This document shows, piece by piece, positions 1 to 11,039 of a stretch of DNA of 64,000 nucleotides (position 1 is its first letter; each line of letters starts with the position of its first letter). Source of the stretch: Euphorbia lathyris (Eukaryota > Streptophyta > Magnoliopsida > Malpighiales > Euphorbiaceae). The stretch spans positions 55,243,001-55,307,000 of the forward strand of contig NC_088916.1 of assembly GCF_963576675.1 (NCBI RefSeq), read 5' to 3'. The translations under genes and the position numbers were made by a program. The notes under the pieces are model-generated. The model was not told where the DNA came from, searched no databases, and saw only the letters and a program-made list of their open reading frames with translations.

Positions 1-1795
1 CTCAAACTTTGGCTCAATCAGTACAACAAATCTATCCAAAGATACAGTTCTCCATATATTGGTGGGAAAGAGTTTTCTACATTAAATCTGGAATTTTATG
101 ATGAAAAAGATAAGTTTCCTCCCCTTTCTTATTCCATTTTTAATTAAAGAAAATTGAGATCCCTCACTCTTTTAAAGTGCTATGAATATCATTACATGTT
201 ATTATGATAAATCTAATAAACTGTGAAAGATGAAGTCATAGAGACACAAATCTTTCATTAAATCTTGCATGCTTACTATGCCCTCATATTTTTATGCATG
301 ACAAGTGTAATATGATATTATCATTGAATTAGTACAAACGCATGTATAAGACCCGTAATCTTGGGATTTACAAAAAAAATCACCCATTGAATGTGATTTT
401 GTCATTTGATATTAAAATATCATAAAAGGGCTCATGTAATTATAAATGATTTAGATCTGGTCGGTCTTTTGGATGAACATGCATATAACTATTAGAAGAA
501 ATTACAAAAAAATCATATTTGGTTTTTCCTTGTACAATTCACCATCTATATATGGCTTTTCTCCTATATAGTACTTTTAATATCAGAAATTCATATTTTT
601 GAATATTGTTTTGTCAAACAGTTATTTTATTCCCTTTTTTACAAGGATGTGTCTATTCATATAAAAACTGTTTATTTGACATTGTTAGAATTTCTGTTAC
701 CAACACAAGAGACTTGAAAATATTGAGTCTATTTGTAATTATCCTGTAATTGTCCCTAACTATTAAGGTTATTATGGGCCGATGAATTACCAAATTGGAT
801 AAACAAAACTTTCATGTCCTGAGCTAACTACAAAATAGTGCAAGTGTCGGTTTCGGATCAGAACATTAATTTATGCAAAATTCTTAGGATATACATGAGA
901 ATTCCTTAAAGATTGGAGGATTGTATGTGAAGGTAGGTGAGAGTGGATTTTGAGTAATTTTCCTTACACTCCAAATTGGAGGAAAATCATGGTACGTGTA
1001 TTTTTCTTCCAAAATTACCCTTTCTCTTTTATTTTATTCGTACAAATGAAATGATATAAGAGTAATTTTATATATAACTATATTATTAAATCATCACTTA
1101 CCTTTCTTTAATTACACCTCATTCAAATGAGGCTTTAATGATCTCTGAATGCCATTAATGTATGAATGCACAATATTAATTGCAAGTAAATAGCAACTAT
1201 GTAAGATATCTTACCCAATATAGAATGTCATAACTTTTATGACGTTTAAAATAAATATGCTATCTTGGATATTAATGCACATTGAAATATAAAAGGACAT
1301 TATTCTTAAACCATTCTCATTATGGTTATTTATTAAGAATTCATTATGATATTCATGTGCAGTAGCAATCTTTATGGTTATGACCGTTATACGTGATATT
1401 ATTATTAAAACAAGCACGATTAAAATTCTATTATGAATTTGTTTGACATATAATATTTACTCGGTTTTATCCTTTGACTAAGCTCATTCTAGAGTCAGGG
1501 ACCAACGTGAAGGAATTATTAAGTTGATTCCAAGATGAACTAAAAATTCCATAAAGAGACATTGCATTATACATGATATTTGCCAACAAGGTCAATGCAA
1601 ACAGTCTTTTGCTATAAAGTATGTTCCGTGGATCAAGCCACTGATCCACAAGGTAAGTGAATATAGCTTTTATGCCTTACCACAATCTTTTAATAATGGA
1701 TAGGGTATGCCCCACTTCTGGAGTTCTTTCAGTGCTAACCCACAAGTACAAGGGAATTGCTAATAATGCAACTAGTGCCAAACACTAGCATGAAA
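1..1795. other. AT-rich intergenic DNA, no gene seen
   Basis: Both strands were read. Only short reading frames of low-complexity composition occur, none resembling a known protein family, and I see no terminal repeats or target duplications. It may contain old unrecognisable transposon DNA, because recognisable retroelement coding starts immediately after it. Confidence 0.6.
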
Positions 1796-2320
1796 AATAA
1801 AGCTCAATCCAGAGAAGTGTATATTCAGAGTCACTTCAGAAAAATTCCTTGACTATGTCATTAGCAAAAAAGGAGTTAGAGCAAATCCAGATAAAGTAAA
1901 AAGCCATGCGAGGAAAAAGGTGAAAAGAGAGCCTAAATAAAAGCCATGCGAGGAAAAAGGTGAAAAGAGCGCCTAAATGAAAGCCCCACTATGGGTGAGA
2001 AAGATCCAGAGGTTGAACGGGCGGATCATCGTACTAGAAAGATTGTCAATAAGCATATCAAGGTATAAAACAATTCCTAGCAGAACCACCCTTGATGAGC
2101 AGACCAATCTGAAGGGGAGACCTGCATTTGTATCAATCTGTCATGGATAAAGCTATGTGCACCGTGGTTATTCAAGAAGAAGAAGGTCAACAGTTCTCCA
2201 TCTATTATGTTAGCAAAATGTTGAAGGATACGGAGACAAGATATTCGAAGCTAGATAAAATGGCTCCCACGATTGTGACAACATCCATCCGCGTTAAACC
2301 ATAGCTCCAAGCATAACCTC
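1796..2320 (+). pseudogene. Fragment of gypsy reverse transcriptase/RNase H
   Basis: Translation gives a stretch matching the RT thumb region of the related element at 55860-56000: a lysine-cysteine-phenylalanine box, then FLDYVISKKGVRANPDK. After a 40-bp tandem duplication come pieces resembling the tethered RNase H domain, with stop codons and frame changes between them. The catalytic YVDD box is not present. This is a dead fragment lying upstream of gag-protease, which is the reverse of normal gypsy order. Confidence 0.65.
1901..1980 (+). repeat. Tandem duplication, 2 x 40 bp
   Basis: Two adjacent 40-bp units beginning AAGCCATGCGAGGAAAAAGG differ at only two positions. The duplication sits inside the RT fragment and changes its frame (40 is not a multiple of 3), so it arose after the element ceased to function. 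Confidence 0.9.
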
Positions 2321-2894
2321 AACATGATCGAGATCAAGATCAAGAGCCGGCTTCACCATCATGATTCAACATTGAACACATGAATGATGAGATTGAAAGG
2401 CGAGTGCATGCCGCTCTGGATAGACAAGAGAACAATGCAGAAAGATACGCCATCCAGTTAACAGGAATTCGCCATTCACAGCGCGAATCATGGGGTACGA
2501 GGCGGAAAAAATGATTAAAGCTTCCAACTTGCCACAATATAAAAGAATCAATATAAACGGGATATTACATATCCCGAACCCAAAGGAGGGGAGCATGTAA
2601 CCGTTGGAAGAAATGCCAAAGCGTACTACAGGTTGGCCACCACACTGAAGCTTGCTGGGAGCTAGAAAACTAGATAGATTTGTCCAGAATAACAAATAAC
2701 AAGACGACAAGCAGAAGACAAATCCCAAAAAGAAATTCAAAAGTGTCATTAATGTCATAGCAGATGGACCAGTGTATCAGCCACCCGTGGAAAAAGCAAA
2801 AATATCCGTTCTGGATAAAACATCCCTCAATTGTCCCTTTTGCAGAAACAGGTCCAGTAATCTCTCCACATACAGATGCGTTGACAATTGAAGG
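2321..2894 (+). pseudogene. Probable gypsy gag C-terminal remnant
   Basis: Short reading blocks are interrupted by stops and lead in the same direction into the protease at 2895. They include a segment rich in charged residues and a CPFC-like cysteine pair just before the protease. Position directly ahead of the retropepsin is the main reason to call it gag; the sequence itself is too decayed for a firm family match. Confidence 0.4.
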
Positions 2895-3500
2895 ATGGGA
2901 GATGAAATGAAGCGAGTAATGGTAGACACGGGCAGTTCTTACAATGTCATCACCATAGGTGCATTCGCCAAACTAAAGGTTGATCCGATCCAAATAGAAA
3001 CAACCATTGTTGACATCATGGGAGTGAAAGGTCACACTATCCGGACCAAGGACCAGGTAACTTTGGAATGCAAGCTAGCGGATGATGATCAAGCGTGGAT
3101 TGGTGATCTGGAGTTCTCTATTATGAATGGACAATCAGCTTATAACATCATTCTTGGGCGGCCGTTCATCTCAGAGGTTGCAGCCCTAATTTCCATCCGT
3201 CGTATGGCAATGTACATTCCCACCAGTAAAGGAGGAATAATGATTAGCGGGAACCAAAAGGCGGTTCAAGAGACCTACTCGGCGTCGCTATCGATCCACC
3301 CACAATTCAAAGATGACGAAGGTGAGGAAGATGAACTTGTCACTACAGCTTTGGGCGACACAGAAACGCTCCTTATTGCTGATGGAAAGCGGGTGCGGAT
3401 CGCCAAAGGATTAAAACCTGAGATCAAGGAGGATGTTACGAAAGTTCTCATTGAGTCTGAAAGCCTATTTGCACAGGAGAATGAGATCCCACAGGAGTAA
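2895..3500 (+). pseudogene. Retropepsin-like aspartic protease of gypsy relic
   Basis: An open frame of about 200 residues encodes a retroviral-type aspartic protease, the enzyme that cuts the Gag-Pol polyprotein in the particle. The active-site triad is visible as VDTGSSYNVIT near residues 9-19, and the downstream flap/ILG region is present as YNIILGRPFISEVAALISI around residues 83-101. Homologous DNA at 63500-63960 (minus) has the same protein with a damaged active site. The apparent start is only where the open frame begins; in an intact element this would be an internal part of a polyprotein. The frame stops after QENEIPQE, and the RT that should follow is missing, so it is a relic although the active site is intact. 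Confidence 0.8.
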
Positions 3501-3689
3501 GCCCAGATGTGATTACTCATAAGTTAAACATCATTGAGGATGCAGTTCTAGTTGCTCATAAAAGACGGAACCATAGGCCTAAAAATCAGTATTTTTACGT
3601 ATTCTTATATGTGCATTAAACTGTTATAGTATCCTATATTTTATAATTTATTCTTTCTCGCCATACTTCTTATATTCATTTGCCTAGCT

Positions 3690-4145
3690 TTTATTCCTGA
3701 TATACGCCCAGTGGCTGGCGAATGAAAAGTCCCACAAACGGATCAATTACCTCAAAGATAGGACAATTGATCCCCATCACGGGCGGATCCCCTTTCCACA
3801 AAGATAAGAAGCACAAACCCTTAAGAGCTTTCAAATGAGCTCAACTCTCTCCTCAAAGACAGGAAAAATATTGGTCACCATCAAAAGCGGGTTAAAATTA
3901 TCTCAAACATGAGAAAATTAAACCCTAAACTTTCTCCTCAAAGATAGGAGAACAATAATCTCAGCGGCGGATCGATCTACCTCAAAGATAGGAAACAATT
4001 GATCGTCGTCAGAGACAGAGTTAAAACATTTCTCAGATGTGAGAACTTTACACTCTCAAATACCTTTCCCAAAGAAGAGTCTCAAGACTTGGCGGCAGAT
4101 CGATTCACCTCAAAGATAGGAAGCAAATCGATCGCCTAAGGCAGC
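3690..4145 (+). repeat. Degenerate repeats with CCTCAAAGATAGGA core
   Basis: About six irregularly spaced repeats of roughly 50-70 bp share the core CTCAAAGATAGGA followed by a GATC-containing word and GGCGGATC. The same family occurs inverted at 52930-53180, in the equivalent position between coding DNA and LTR of the second element. It is therefore part of the element's 3' untranslated region, not host DNA. Confidence 0.7.
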
Positions 4146-4314
4146 TTAACTTCCTCACCAGTAATAAAAGCTTCTAACCTTCACAAAGTTCACACATTGG
4201 GGTACGGCTGGCCACCTACCCTAAACAATCGGAGAAATCCTAAACCAGATTCTAAAAAGTTACTTGCTAAAAGATATAATGCATTAGTAAAAATAGTTCT
4301 GGAAAGAAAAGGGT

Positions 4315-4560
4315 TCATCCATTAATGAAGCCTCGTCTTCATCCAAGTAATGAAGTCTCGTCTTCATCTCCAAATAATGAAGCCTCATCTTCATCCAAGT
4401 AATGAAGTATGAAGCCTCATCTTCATCTCCAAATAATGAAGCCTCGTCTTCATCCAAGTAATGAAGCCTCGTCTTCATCTCCAAACAATGAAGCCTCATC
4501 TTCATCAAAGTAATGAATTCACGTCTTCATCATAGAAATAACGAAGTCTCGCCTTCACAA
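4315..4560 (+). repeat. Minisatellite of alternating 25/27-bp units
   Basis: About nine units of the type TAATGAAGCCTCGTCTTCAT alternate between endings CCAAG and CTCCAAA, giving a 52-bp higher-order period. Each unit contains a GAAG...CTTC dyad able to form a tiny hairpin. Tandem arrays in the 3' untranslated region are known from Tat-lineage elements such as Retand, which fits the position here. Confidence 0.85.
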
Positions 4561-4986
4561 ATGCAAAGTAAAAACACTTTGGAAAATGAGTAAAGGCTAA
4601 AAAGGCAAGTGCCTAGAGTGCCAAAACCCTCCACAAAATGCACAAAAGTCCCTAAATGGCTGATCATTCTTACTGATCCCCAAGGTCGGGTCATTCTCCT
4701 CAATATGGCAGAACTGAAGAAAAAAAGTCCCTAAGGCGAATCATAATCCTATGCGGTAGGAACAAATGGTCCCATAAAGGGCGGGTTATTCCATTTCTAA
4801 AAGAAATATAAGTCTCAAAAAGCCCTTAGAGGCTAACAATGGATACAGCTGACCACCTATTCACGAAGAAGAAAAAACCCCTAAAAGTGCATCATATCCA
4901 TATATGATCCCATCTAGGGCGGGTCCACTTTCCTCCAAGATGGAAAAATAAAACACCATTTAGACAGCCCTAAAGAGCTTTTTATA
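4561..4986 (+). other. Non-coding 3' region of gypsy relic
   Basis: No reading frame of note. Words such as GCGGGT and AAAGTCCCTAA recur loosely, as in the preceding repeat block. It runs directly into the polypurine tract. Confidence 0.55.
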
Positions 4987-5003
4987 CCTTTAGGGGGGGC
5001 TTC
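4987..5003 (+). other. Polypurine tract of gypsy relic
   Basis: The purine-rich run TTTAGGGGGGGCTTC lies immediately before the LTR start TGATAAC. The minus-strand element has the matching TTAGGGGGGCTTC before its own LTR at 50255-50267. This is the expected primer site for plus-strand DNA synthesis. Confidence 0.75.
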
Positions 5004-5620
5004 TGATAACAACCCAAATTATTCTTGAATAAGGAATAAGGGAAAATTAATAGAAATAATGGCAAACCATTATTCTTTCTAAAAGAGATATTTATGCATG
5101 ATTAATGTGGAATTAATGATAATTAATTTAGGGGAGAATATGCAAATAATGAGGAAAAGGAAGGAGTCTCTAGCATTATGCCACGTCACGTGGACCATGG
5201 CGAGATACGCCATAACGAGATATGCCCGATGAGAGCGAGTAGCGGAGACCCGCCATAGCTCTCAAGGAGAGCGTACATACGCCTTGACGGATCAAAGAAT
5301 ACGAAAAGGCGCCTTTATTACCATCCTCAACTCTGATGGTTTCAATGCTAAATACTGGGATTAATGGAGAATTGATAGCAATTAAAGACGAGTAATGCCA
5401 TGACTCTTCATCTGCTTCCCCATTAATGCTGAAGGTTACAAAAACCTATATAAATACCCCAGCTTCTTAGGATCAAAGGTACACTTACTGATTCTCTACT
5501 TTTGTGCTTACAGTTTATTCTCAGAAATATTACTGACTTTGGCATCGGAGTGTCCCCGGCCGATCCCAACGACGCCTCATAGGGAAGTGCTCCAATCAAG
5601 GATTTTTCCACAAGTTATCA
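5004..5620 (+). repeat. 3' LTR of gypsy relic
   Basis: A 617-bp LTR bounded by the inverted ends TGATAAC and GTTATCA. It is recognisably related to the LTR at 49746-50254, which is on the other strand and shares the ends and the GACTTTGGCATCGGAG region. A TATA box lies at 5447-5456. The bases right after it, ATTGG, are the candidate target duplication, but the partner copy cannot be seen. Confidence 0.8.
5447..5456 (+). promoter_or_regulatory. LTR TATA box
   Basis: TATATAAATA within the LTR, about 170 bp before its 3' end, is positioned like the core promoter of an LTR. No evidence that it is active. Confidence 0.5.
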
Positions 5621-6383
5621 ATTGGTTAAGTGAAATCTCCATTTCTATTCTTAACTCTATCACCTTGCAAGGATTTCAAGTTAATTCTTCCACAAGAGGC
5701 CCGTGGATATATCTCCAATTTATTAGGAGTGATGAATGCTCAATCTAACATTAACGACCTTGCAATTACTTTATGTGATACCCAACGCGTGCCCTCACAC
5801 ACCCTAGAGTCCTCTCTGTTATGGATTGTGTTCCGACAGAGTCAAAGCATCACACCCCAAAATCCAGAATCACTAATTAACAATTAGTTAAGTCTGAGGA
5901 TTACTTACACCTACTAATATAATTGAGATGAAACAAGTGACACTAGATAAATCCATCCATCCTGTTATCTCAAGTCAGGTCTCCAATCCTAATGAACTCC
6001 TTCACCTGATCCATGTAATTGCCTAGATATCTCCATATCTAAAGTTATTGAGATCAGCTCTCTGTTCACAATAGAAGACAATATTACATGTAAGTCTCAA
6101 CAACACTATGTTAATCCCATGAATATATTACTTGACTTTGGGTTGTTTTAAGTTTATTGTTTTATTATAAAGTATAGTCTCACTTCATGCTTGTATGACC
6201 ACTTTATGATTACATAAATAAACTTGAGATTTCTTTTATTTAACTTAATTAGTTCTGATAAAAGATTAATGTCTTCATAGAGTTAAACATATTATATCTT
6301 ATAAAACAAATGATTAAAGGAAAAATTCAGTTACAAATATTTTATATCCTAAAACAATTGTCTATATGACATAAATCCCAACA
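5621..6383 (-). repeat. Probable copia LTR, minus strand, one end only
   Basis: Read on the minus strand it begins at 6383 with TGTTGGGATTTATGTC, a typical copia LTR start, directly after the remains of a copia RT. It continues without coding capacity until the gypsy LTR at 5620, where it is cut off. No second copy of this LTR is visible in the window, so the call rests on the terminus and the position. The gypsy relic may have inserted into it. Confidence 0.5.
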
Positions 6384-8058
6384 TACTTCATGTCAAAGTT
6401 TTCACATAGCATAGATTTCACAACATTCACAACACTAATATTAGATCTAAAATTTAGCAAGTCATCAACATATAAACATATAATAGTGCAAACACTTTAA
6501 AGTCATTTGAAATAATCAGATTATCAAATTTTTCATGCCCTTGCTTAGGTGCTTATTTTACACCATATAATGACTTATCTAATTTACACACTTTATGGGC
6601 TTGATCAGAAACTACAAAGCCCTCAGGTTGATCCATATAGAATTCTACTTCTAATTCACCATTCAAAAAGGCAAGTTTGACATCCATTTGGTGCACAGTA
6701 AGATTGTGTACATCAGTAATAGCAGTCAAAACACAAAAGGGTGTAATTAGGCATTAAGCTTAAGTTACTCATATTCTTAAAAATGTGCTTATTCACATGA
6801 CAAAGACAAGCATGCCAAATATTAAAATTACAGAAAGTATAAACAGAAGCATCCATTTTATTAGTTTCAACATTAAGCTTGAAAACACCATCAATATCAT
6901 AACCTTTTCCTATAAACATCCCATTTTTTTTTTGTCAAAGCAAATAAGTTTGCTCATCTAGCCTGAGTAAATCTCACTTTATTAAGAAGATAGCTTGAAA
7001 CATGATTTTTCATCTTCTCTGGGTGTGTATAACATCCTTTATAGTCCAAAAAATTCCAATAAGTGAAATTTAATTCCACACTTCTAGTTCCAACAACAAT
7101 AATGGTGTGGAAATCAGCCAACATCAGTTTCTGATCCTCGGTCACAACTATATACGTCTTAAACATATTTCTATCATAGCACACATAACAAGAGGCACCA
7201 ATGTCTACCCATCACCCATCTGATCCACCAGCAAGGTTGATCTCAATAATCATTGCTACTAGAGATAGTTCTTCAATCAGGTTAACACTAGGAGCATTGT
7301 TTGGCCTGTTCCTACACTTACGTGCCATATGACCTGGGTTTACGCAATTAAGCAGAGAAATTCAATGTCATTCTTAGGTGGCTGCTATTGAAGTCTGTTT
7401 TGGTTCCTTTGAGGGTTCCAATTCTTATTGTTGTTGTGGTTCTAGTTCTGTCTGATGTTCTCATTCTTAAAGTTTTTCTGATTTTCAAAACATTAGTAGT
7501 TCTCTTGGTGTTGTTAGAGACAACAAACACCTCTTCTTTTTTTTTATCCTGTTTTCAAGCTTCCTCTTTAATATAGAGATGAGTGATCAGAATGTCCAGA
7601 GAAAGCTCCTTATTTTTGTGCTTGAGAACATTTTTTAAAATCTTTCCACGAAGTAGGCAGCTTGTCAATTATAACAACAACTTGAAACTGTTCATTAAGA
7701 GGTATACTTTCCAAGATAATCTCGTGTGAAATTTTTTGGAGTTCATATGGTTGAGCCCGCACTTATTTGTCATCAGTCATCTGGAATTTGAGGTAGTGGT
7801 TGATAACATACTTCAGTATTATAATAATCGTATAGGTCATCTGCCAATCCATCAATGATATATTTTTTACATAGAAAATCGGTCTCTGAGCTTTTGTTAG
7901 CGGCACGAGTTTCTACGTTAGTGGCATTTTCAGGAACAACAAGCTTCTCAATAGTGAGAATAGAAGCAACTTTCTTTGTAGTGAGGTAGAATAACATCTT
8001 TTGTTTCCACCATCTGAAGTGAAGCCTCTCGAACCAGAATGGTTCGTTCGGTAGCCAT
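6384..8058 (-). pseudogene. Ty1/copia relic: gag, protease, partial RT
   Basis: Minus strand. Translation starts at an ATG at 8058 (MATERTILVREASLQMVETK), a copia gag start. It continues through a gag core with frame damage, a zinc knuckle (CVNPGHMARKC near 7330) and a protease whose active site reads WVDIGAS where copia enzymes usually have D-S/T-G-A. The pre-integrase zinc domain (IWHACLCHVN, about 6820) follows. The integrase core is missing: pre-integrase is followed almost directly by an RT fragment containing MDQPEGFVVSDQAHKVCKL near 6600-6660. Several stops and frameshifts plus the internal deletion make this non-functional. Order and motifs place it in Ty1/copia with good confidence. 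Confidence 0.8.
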
Positions 8059-10158
8059 AGCAGTAGAGAATCATCTTAAAATTGTTAAAGAAATAGTGCT
8101 TTCTATGCTTATTTTGTTTTTTTCACCATTGAAAATATGTAATTTTACAGAACACAGTAATGGGATGAGTCGCAAATGAGGTCGCTCTTTATGACGTTCG
8201 CGGAACTGCTTTCAGATAGTGCAAGCAGTCGTATAATACGGTCACCTCCAAGATAAAATAGTTCACTCAATAAAAAATACAACTTCGTGTTGCATAGTAC
8301 AATCTCGGTGAGAAAACACACTCGATAATTGCTCAATTTCGTTTGTAAAGAAAGCAAATTAAAATTCAGTATAGAAGAAAACGAAATAACAAAGCTATAG
8401 ATAGATGAAAAAAGAGCTGTTAAATTTACTGGTGGATCAAATCAACTTAACAAAAATAGCCGAGAAAAATAAAAATTATTTTAATAAAATCGATTTTCAA
8501 AAAATAAATAAATTAAATAAATAATATTTTCTAAAAAAATATTGTGTACACACCAATCCGGATCAGTCGGTCAATCGGCGGTGACGGTGCGCATTTATAC
8601 ATGTAGGTTCTTAATCTTGTGTAAGAGTACCTCACGAGACACATTTGGATGTGAGAACCTAGAAATACTTCAAAATGATATTTAAGCAATTTGGATGCTT
8701 TACACTTCATTGATGTCTTTGAAAACAAAGGTTTAAGGTTTTTCTTTTTAATTCAATTTGTTCCATGTAATCTACCCAACATTCTCTACTCTAGCCATTG
8801 GATTACAATTATTACAAATTTATTTTTTTAACAAAAGCACTATCATGGATATAAATTCTAAGTTGAAAACTTTTTCATTTGAGTATTATCAAAGATTTTA
8901 GTATTTGCATTACTTTTATTTTAAACTCATACAACTGTAAAATTAATTATTTTCTCTTAAAAAAATTATTCTTTTCAGTTGTGATGAGGAGACATAATGA
9001 TAAATAGACTCGCATAAAAGCGGAAGTGTCCAACAATTGATTTTTTTAATAATTTACTTAGAAAATGAAAATTAATATATTTATGGATATAAAAGTATTC
9101 GTTACAGTTACATCAGAAAACTGGGTAGGGAGTTGTTATGCATATTCAAGAATGAATTTCTTGAGTTTCTTGAGCTCATTTAGGACATTAAAAAAAACTC
9201 TATGACATATTAGGAATCATGGTCTCATTCTGATATTAAAGTAAAAAAAGCTAAAAAACAAGAAGAATGATAATGAACAATATATAGAGCTAAAATGATA
9301 AAAAAAAAAAAAAGAATGTACATTTTATTGTATGTACCTTTCTATTTATAGGAGGATAGAACTATTGTGCCCTAAATGAGCCGCATCCACGTGGTATCTA
9401 CTTAATGGAGAAGTCTACTATCAACATGAATGATTACATCAACTATGATTCCGTAAATTAAGGTACAATACCATAATTGAATGTGTGTGACCCTCAAAAT
9501 TTTCTTGACTGGTCTGCTTGGCGTTGATAGTTACTGTTTTCAGAGGGATTCTCATTGGATCACGTGTAATGTGATAGTTATGTATGATATCAGTTGTTCC
9601 TCCACTCCCCCTTCCCAAAGCTGATAGGCTGGAGTGCTTTAGAAATTCGTTGAAGCGAACGACCAAAAAATGTATCTTCTAACTGAATATTTGGCTTATA
9701 CTTGACCAAAGTTAGGCTTCAGTATCAGCGCAAGATGAAAATAATCTTTGGTAAAATTACTTGTGTAGATATGTCGACACATGTTCTTTACCTTTTAGGC
9801 AAAGTAGGCAAGACAAATGACGGAGATGTGGTACAATGGTGTTAATGATGTCAGACCATGATGTCGCTCCTTGTCACTCGCGGGATGCATGGAATGCTCT
9901 TGTTTTATCTTCTCTTTGTTGTTTTGCGCCGCCACCCATCATAATTGCTAGTATGTGTACCAGCGCGATTGGTCACCCTATTTATCTGAGTTAACTTAGT
10001 ATGATTTGATAATTTATAAGCATTGACCATAAAGAGATTTGAGTTTATTTTCGATTATGTGTACGACCCTACTCGCCCGATAAACCGATATTATTGATGA
10101 CATTGTGTTTTTTTTTATTGTTATCATATTATGCCTTTCTTAACTAAGACCAAATTGC
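8059..10158. other. Intergenic, possible old LTR fragments
   Basis: No convincing gene. The first few hundred bases are probably the copia leader. Around 9340-9660 the sequence is less AT-rich and includes a TATAAATAG box on the minus strand (about 9345-9355), which looks like a decayed LTR promoter, but no terminal repeats were found. A 14-A run lies near 9300. Confidence 0.4.
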
Positions 10159-10159
10159 A

Positions 10160-10620
10160 TGCACTACGTCGAAAAACCCTTCAGACGACGGTTCAAAACC
10201 GTTGTCCCGCAAGGAATAAAACAGTCACATGGCTCGATACCATCTTATGAACCTTTAGACGACAATTGGATTCTGTCATGTGAAGGCATGTCACATGACA
10301 TAAGTCTATTTCTAGGCTGTCATATTACGCGTGTTACGATGACAACTTATTTGTTATTACCGTCATCTATAAGGTCATTGCATGACATCCTAATAATTAA
10401 AAATGTCAAGGAGATATATGGAAAATAGGTATATTGGTATTTGCGATGACAGTTTGTATAATAATTTCAGTCGTTGTAATTTGTTTAAGATGACATAAGT
10501 CTTAATCAATTATATCAATTGATTTGTTTTCAGATGATATATTCGATTATTTTTGTTTCCTATTGTTGTTTAGATGACATTTTTTAAATTAAATGTGGCT
10601 CTTTGCTTTCTTCTTCGGAT
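10160..10620 (+). mobile_element. Possible CACTA transposon end
   Basis: The stretch starts with CACTACGTCGAAAAACC, which resembles CACTA termini. It continues with subterminal repeat-like words: GACGACGGTT paired with AACCGTTGTC, then many GATGACA/TGTCATC words on both strands through 10620. Repeated short subterminal motifs are typical of CACTA ends. The other end and the 3-bp target duplication were not found. The open frame across it is rich in these repeats and is probably not a gene. Confidence 0.35.
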
Positions 10621-11039
10621 GAATTTCTGGTTCTTGCCTGAATGATGAAACATACTCAAATAAACATGAAATTCTATATATCAATTATTTTAAATTAATT
10701 GGAGACAATGCTCATCTGTTTATATTTGTACAAATAAATTTATGAATGCAATATCAAATAAATAAGCAATATATATCTAATGGGAAACAAAATCGATCTT
10801 GATATATGTGCATATCTTAAAGTCATTATTGGACTTATAATCCTCAATTCTTGATATCTACAAAACCAAAAGCATTTCATTAATTACCAAAGCTAGTAAT
10901 AAATAAGAGAAACATAAAGCATGTTTGTGTAATCATAAAGATTGAAAGGGAGTTTTATCATTTTATAGGTCATGGTTATGTTAAAAAATAAGATAATTTT
11001 CACTAAACGGAATCAATATACAAGAAATGTAAAATAAAA

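Larger units (their letters stand above)
1796..5620 (+). mobile_element. Rearranged Tat-type Ty3/gypsy relic, plus strand
   Basis: This is a decayed LTR retrotransposon read on the plus strand. It holds a reverse transcriptase/RNase H scrap (1796-2320), a gag end joined to a retropepsin (2321-3520), a long non-coding repeat-rich 3' region (3590-4986), a polypurine tract and a 3' LTR (5004-5620). The protease, the 3' repeats, the polypurine tract and the LTR ends match the minus-strand element at 49746-64000, so both belong to one family. The order is abnormal: the RT piece lies upstream of gag-protease, and the rest of pol is absent. No 5' LTR is visible. I infer recombination or deletion among several copies. 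The assignment to the Tat/Retand lineage comes from the related element, which has the second RNase H typical of that lineage. Confidence 0.8.

Noticed and set aside
1467..1649. 60-codon minus-strand frame as a small gene
   Set aside because: No motif, AT-rich surroundings and no start context; not distinguishable from chance.
4284..4508. Minus-strand frame with repeated DEDEAS-like residues as a repeat protein
   Set aside because: It is the translation of the 25/27-bp minisatellite in an element's 3' UTR.
9439..9666. 75-codon minus-strand frame near a TATA-like box
   Set aside because: Probably decayed LTR DNA; no terminal repeats or protein similarity to support either a gene or a defined element.
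10159..10428. 89-codon plus-strand frame as a gene
   Set aside because: It overlaps a repeat-rich CACTA-like end and its residues follow the dyad words GACGACGGTT/AACCGTTGTC; no family resemblance.
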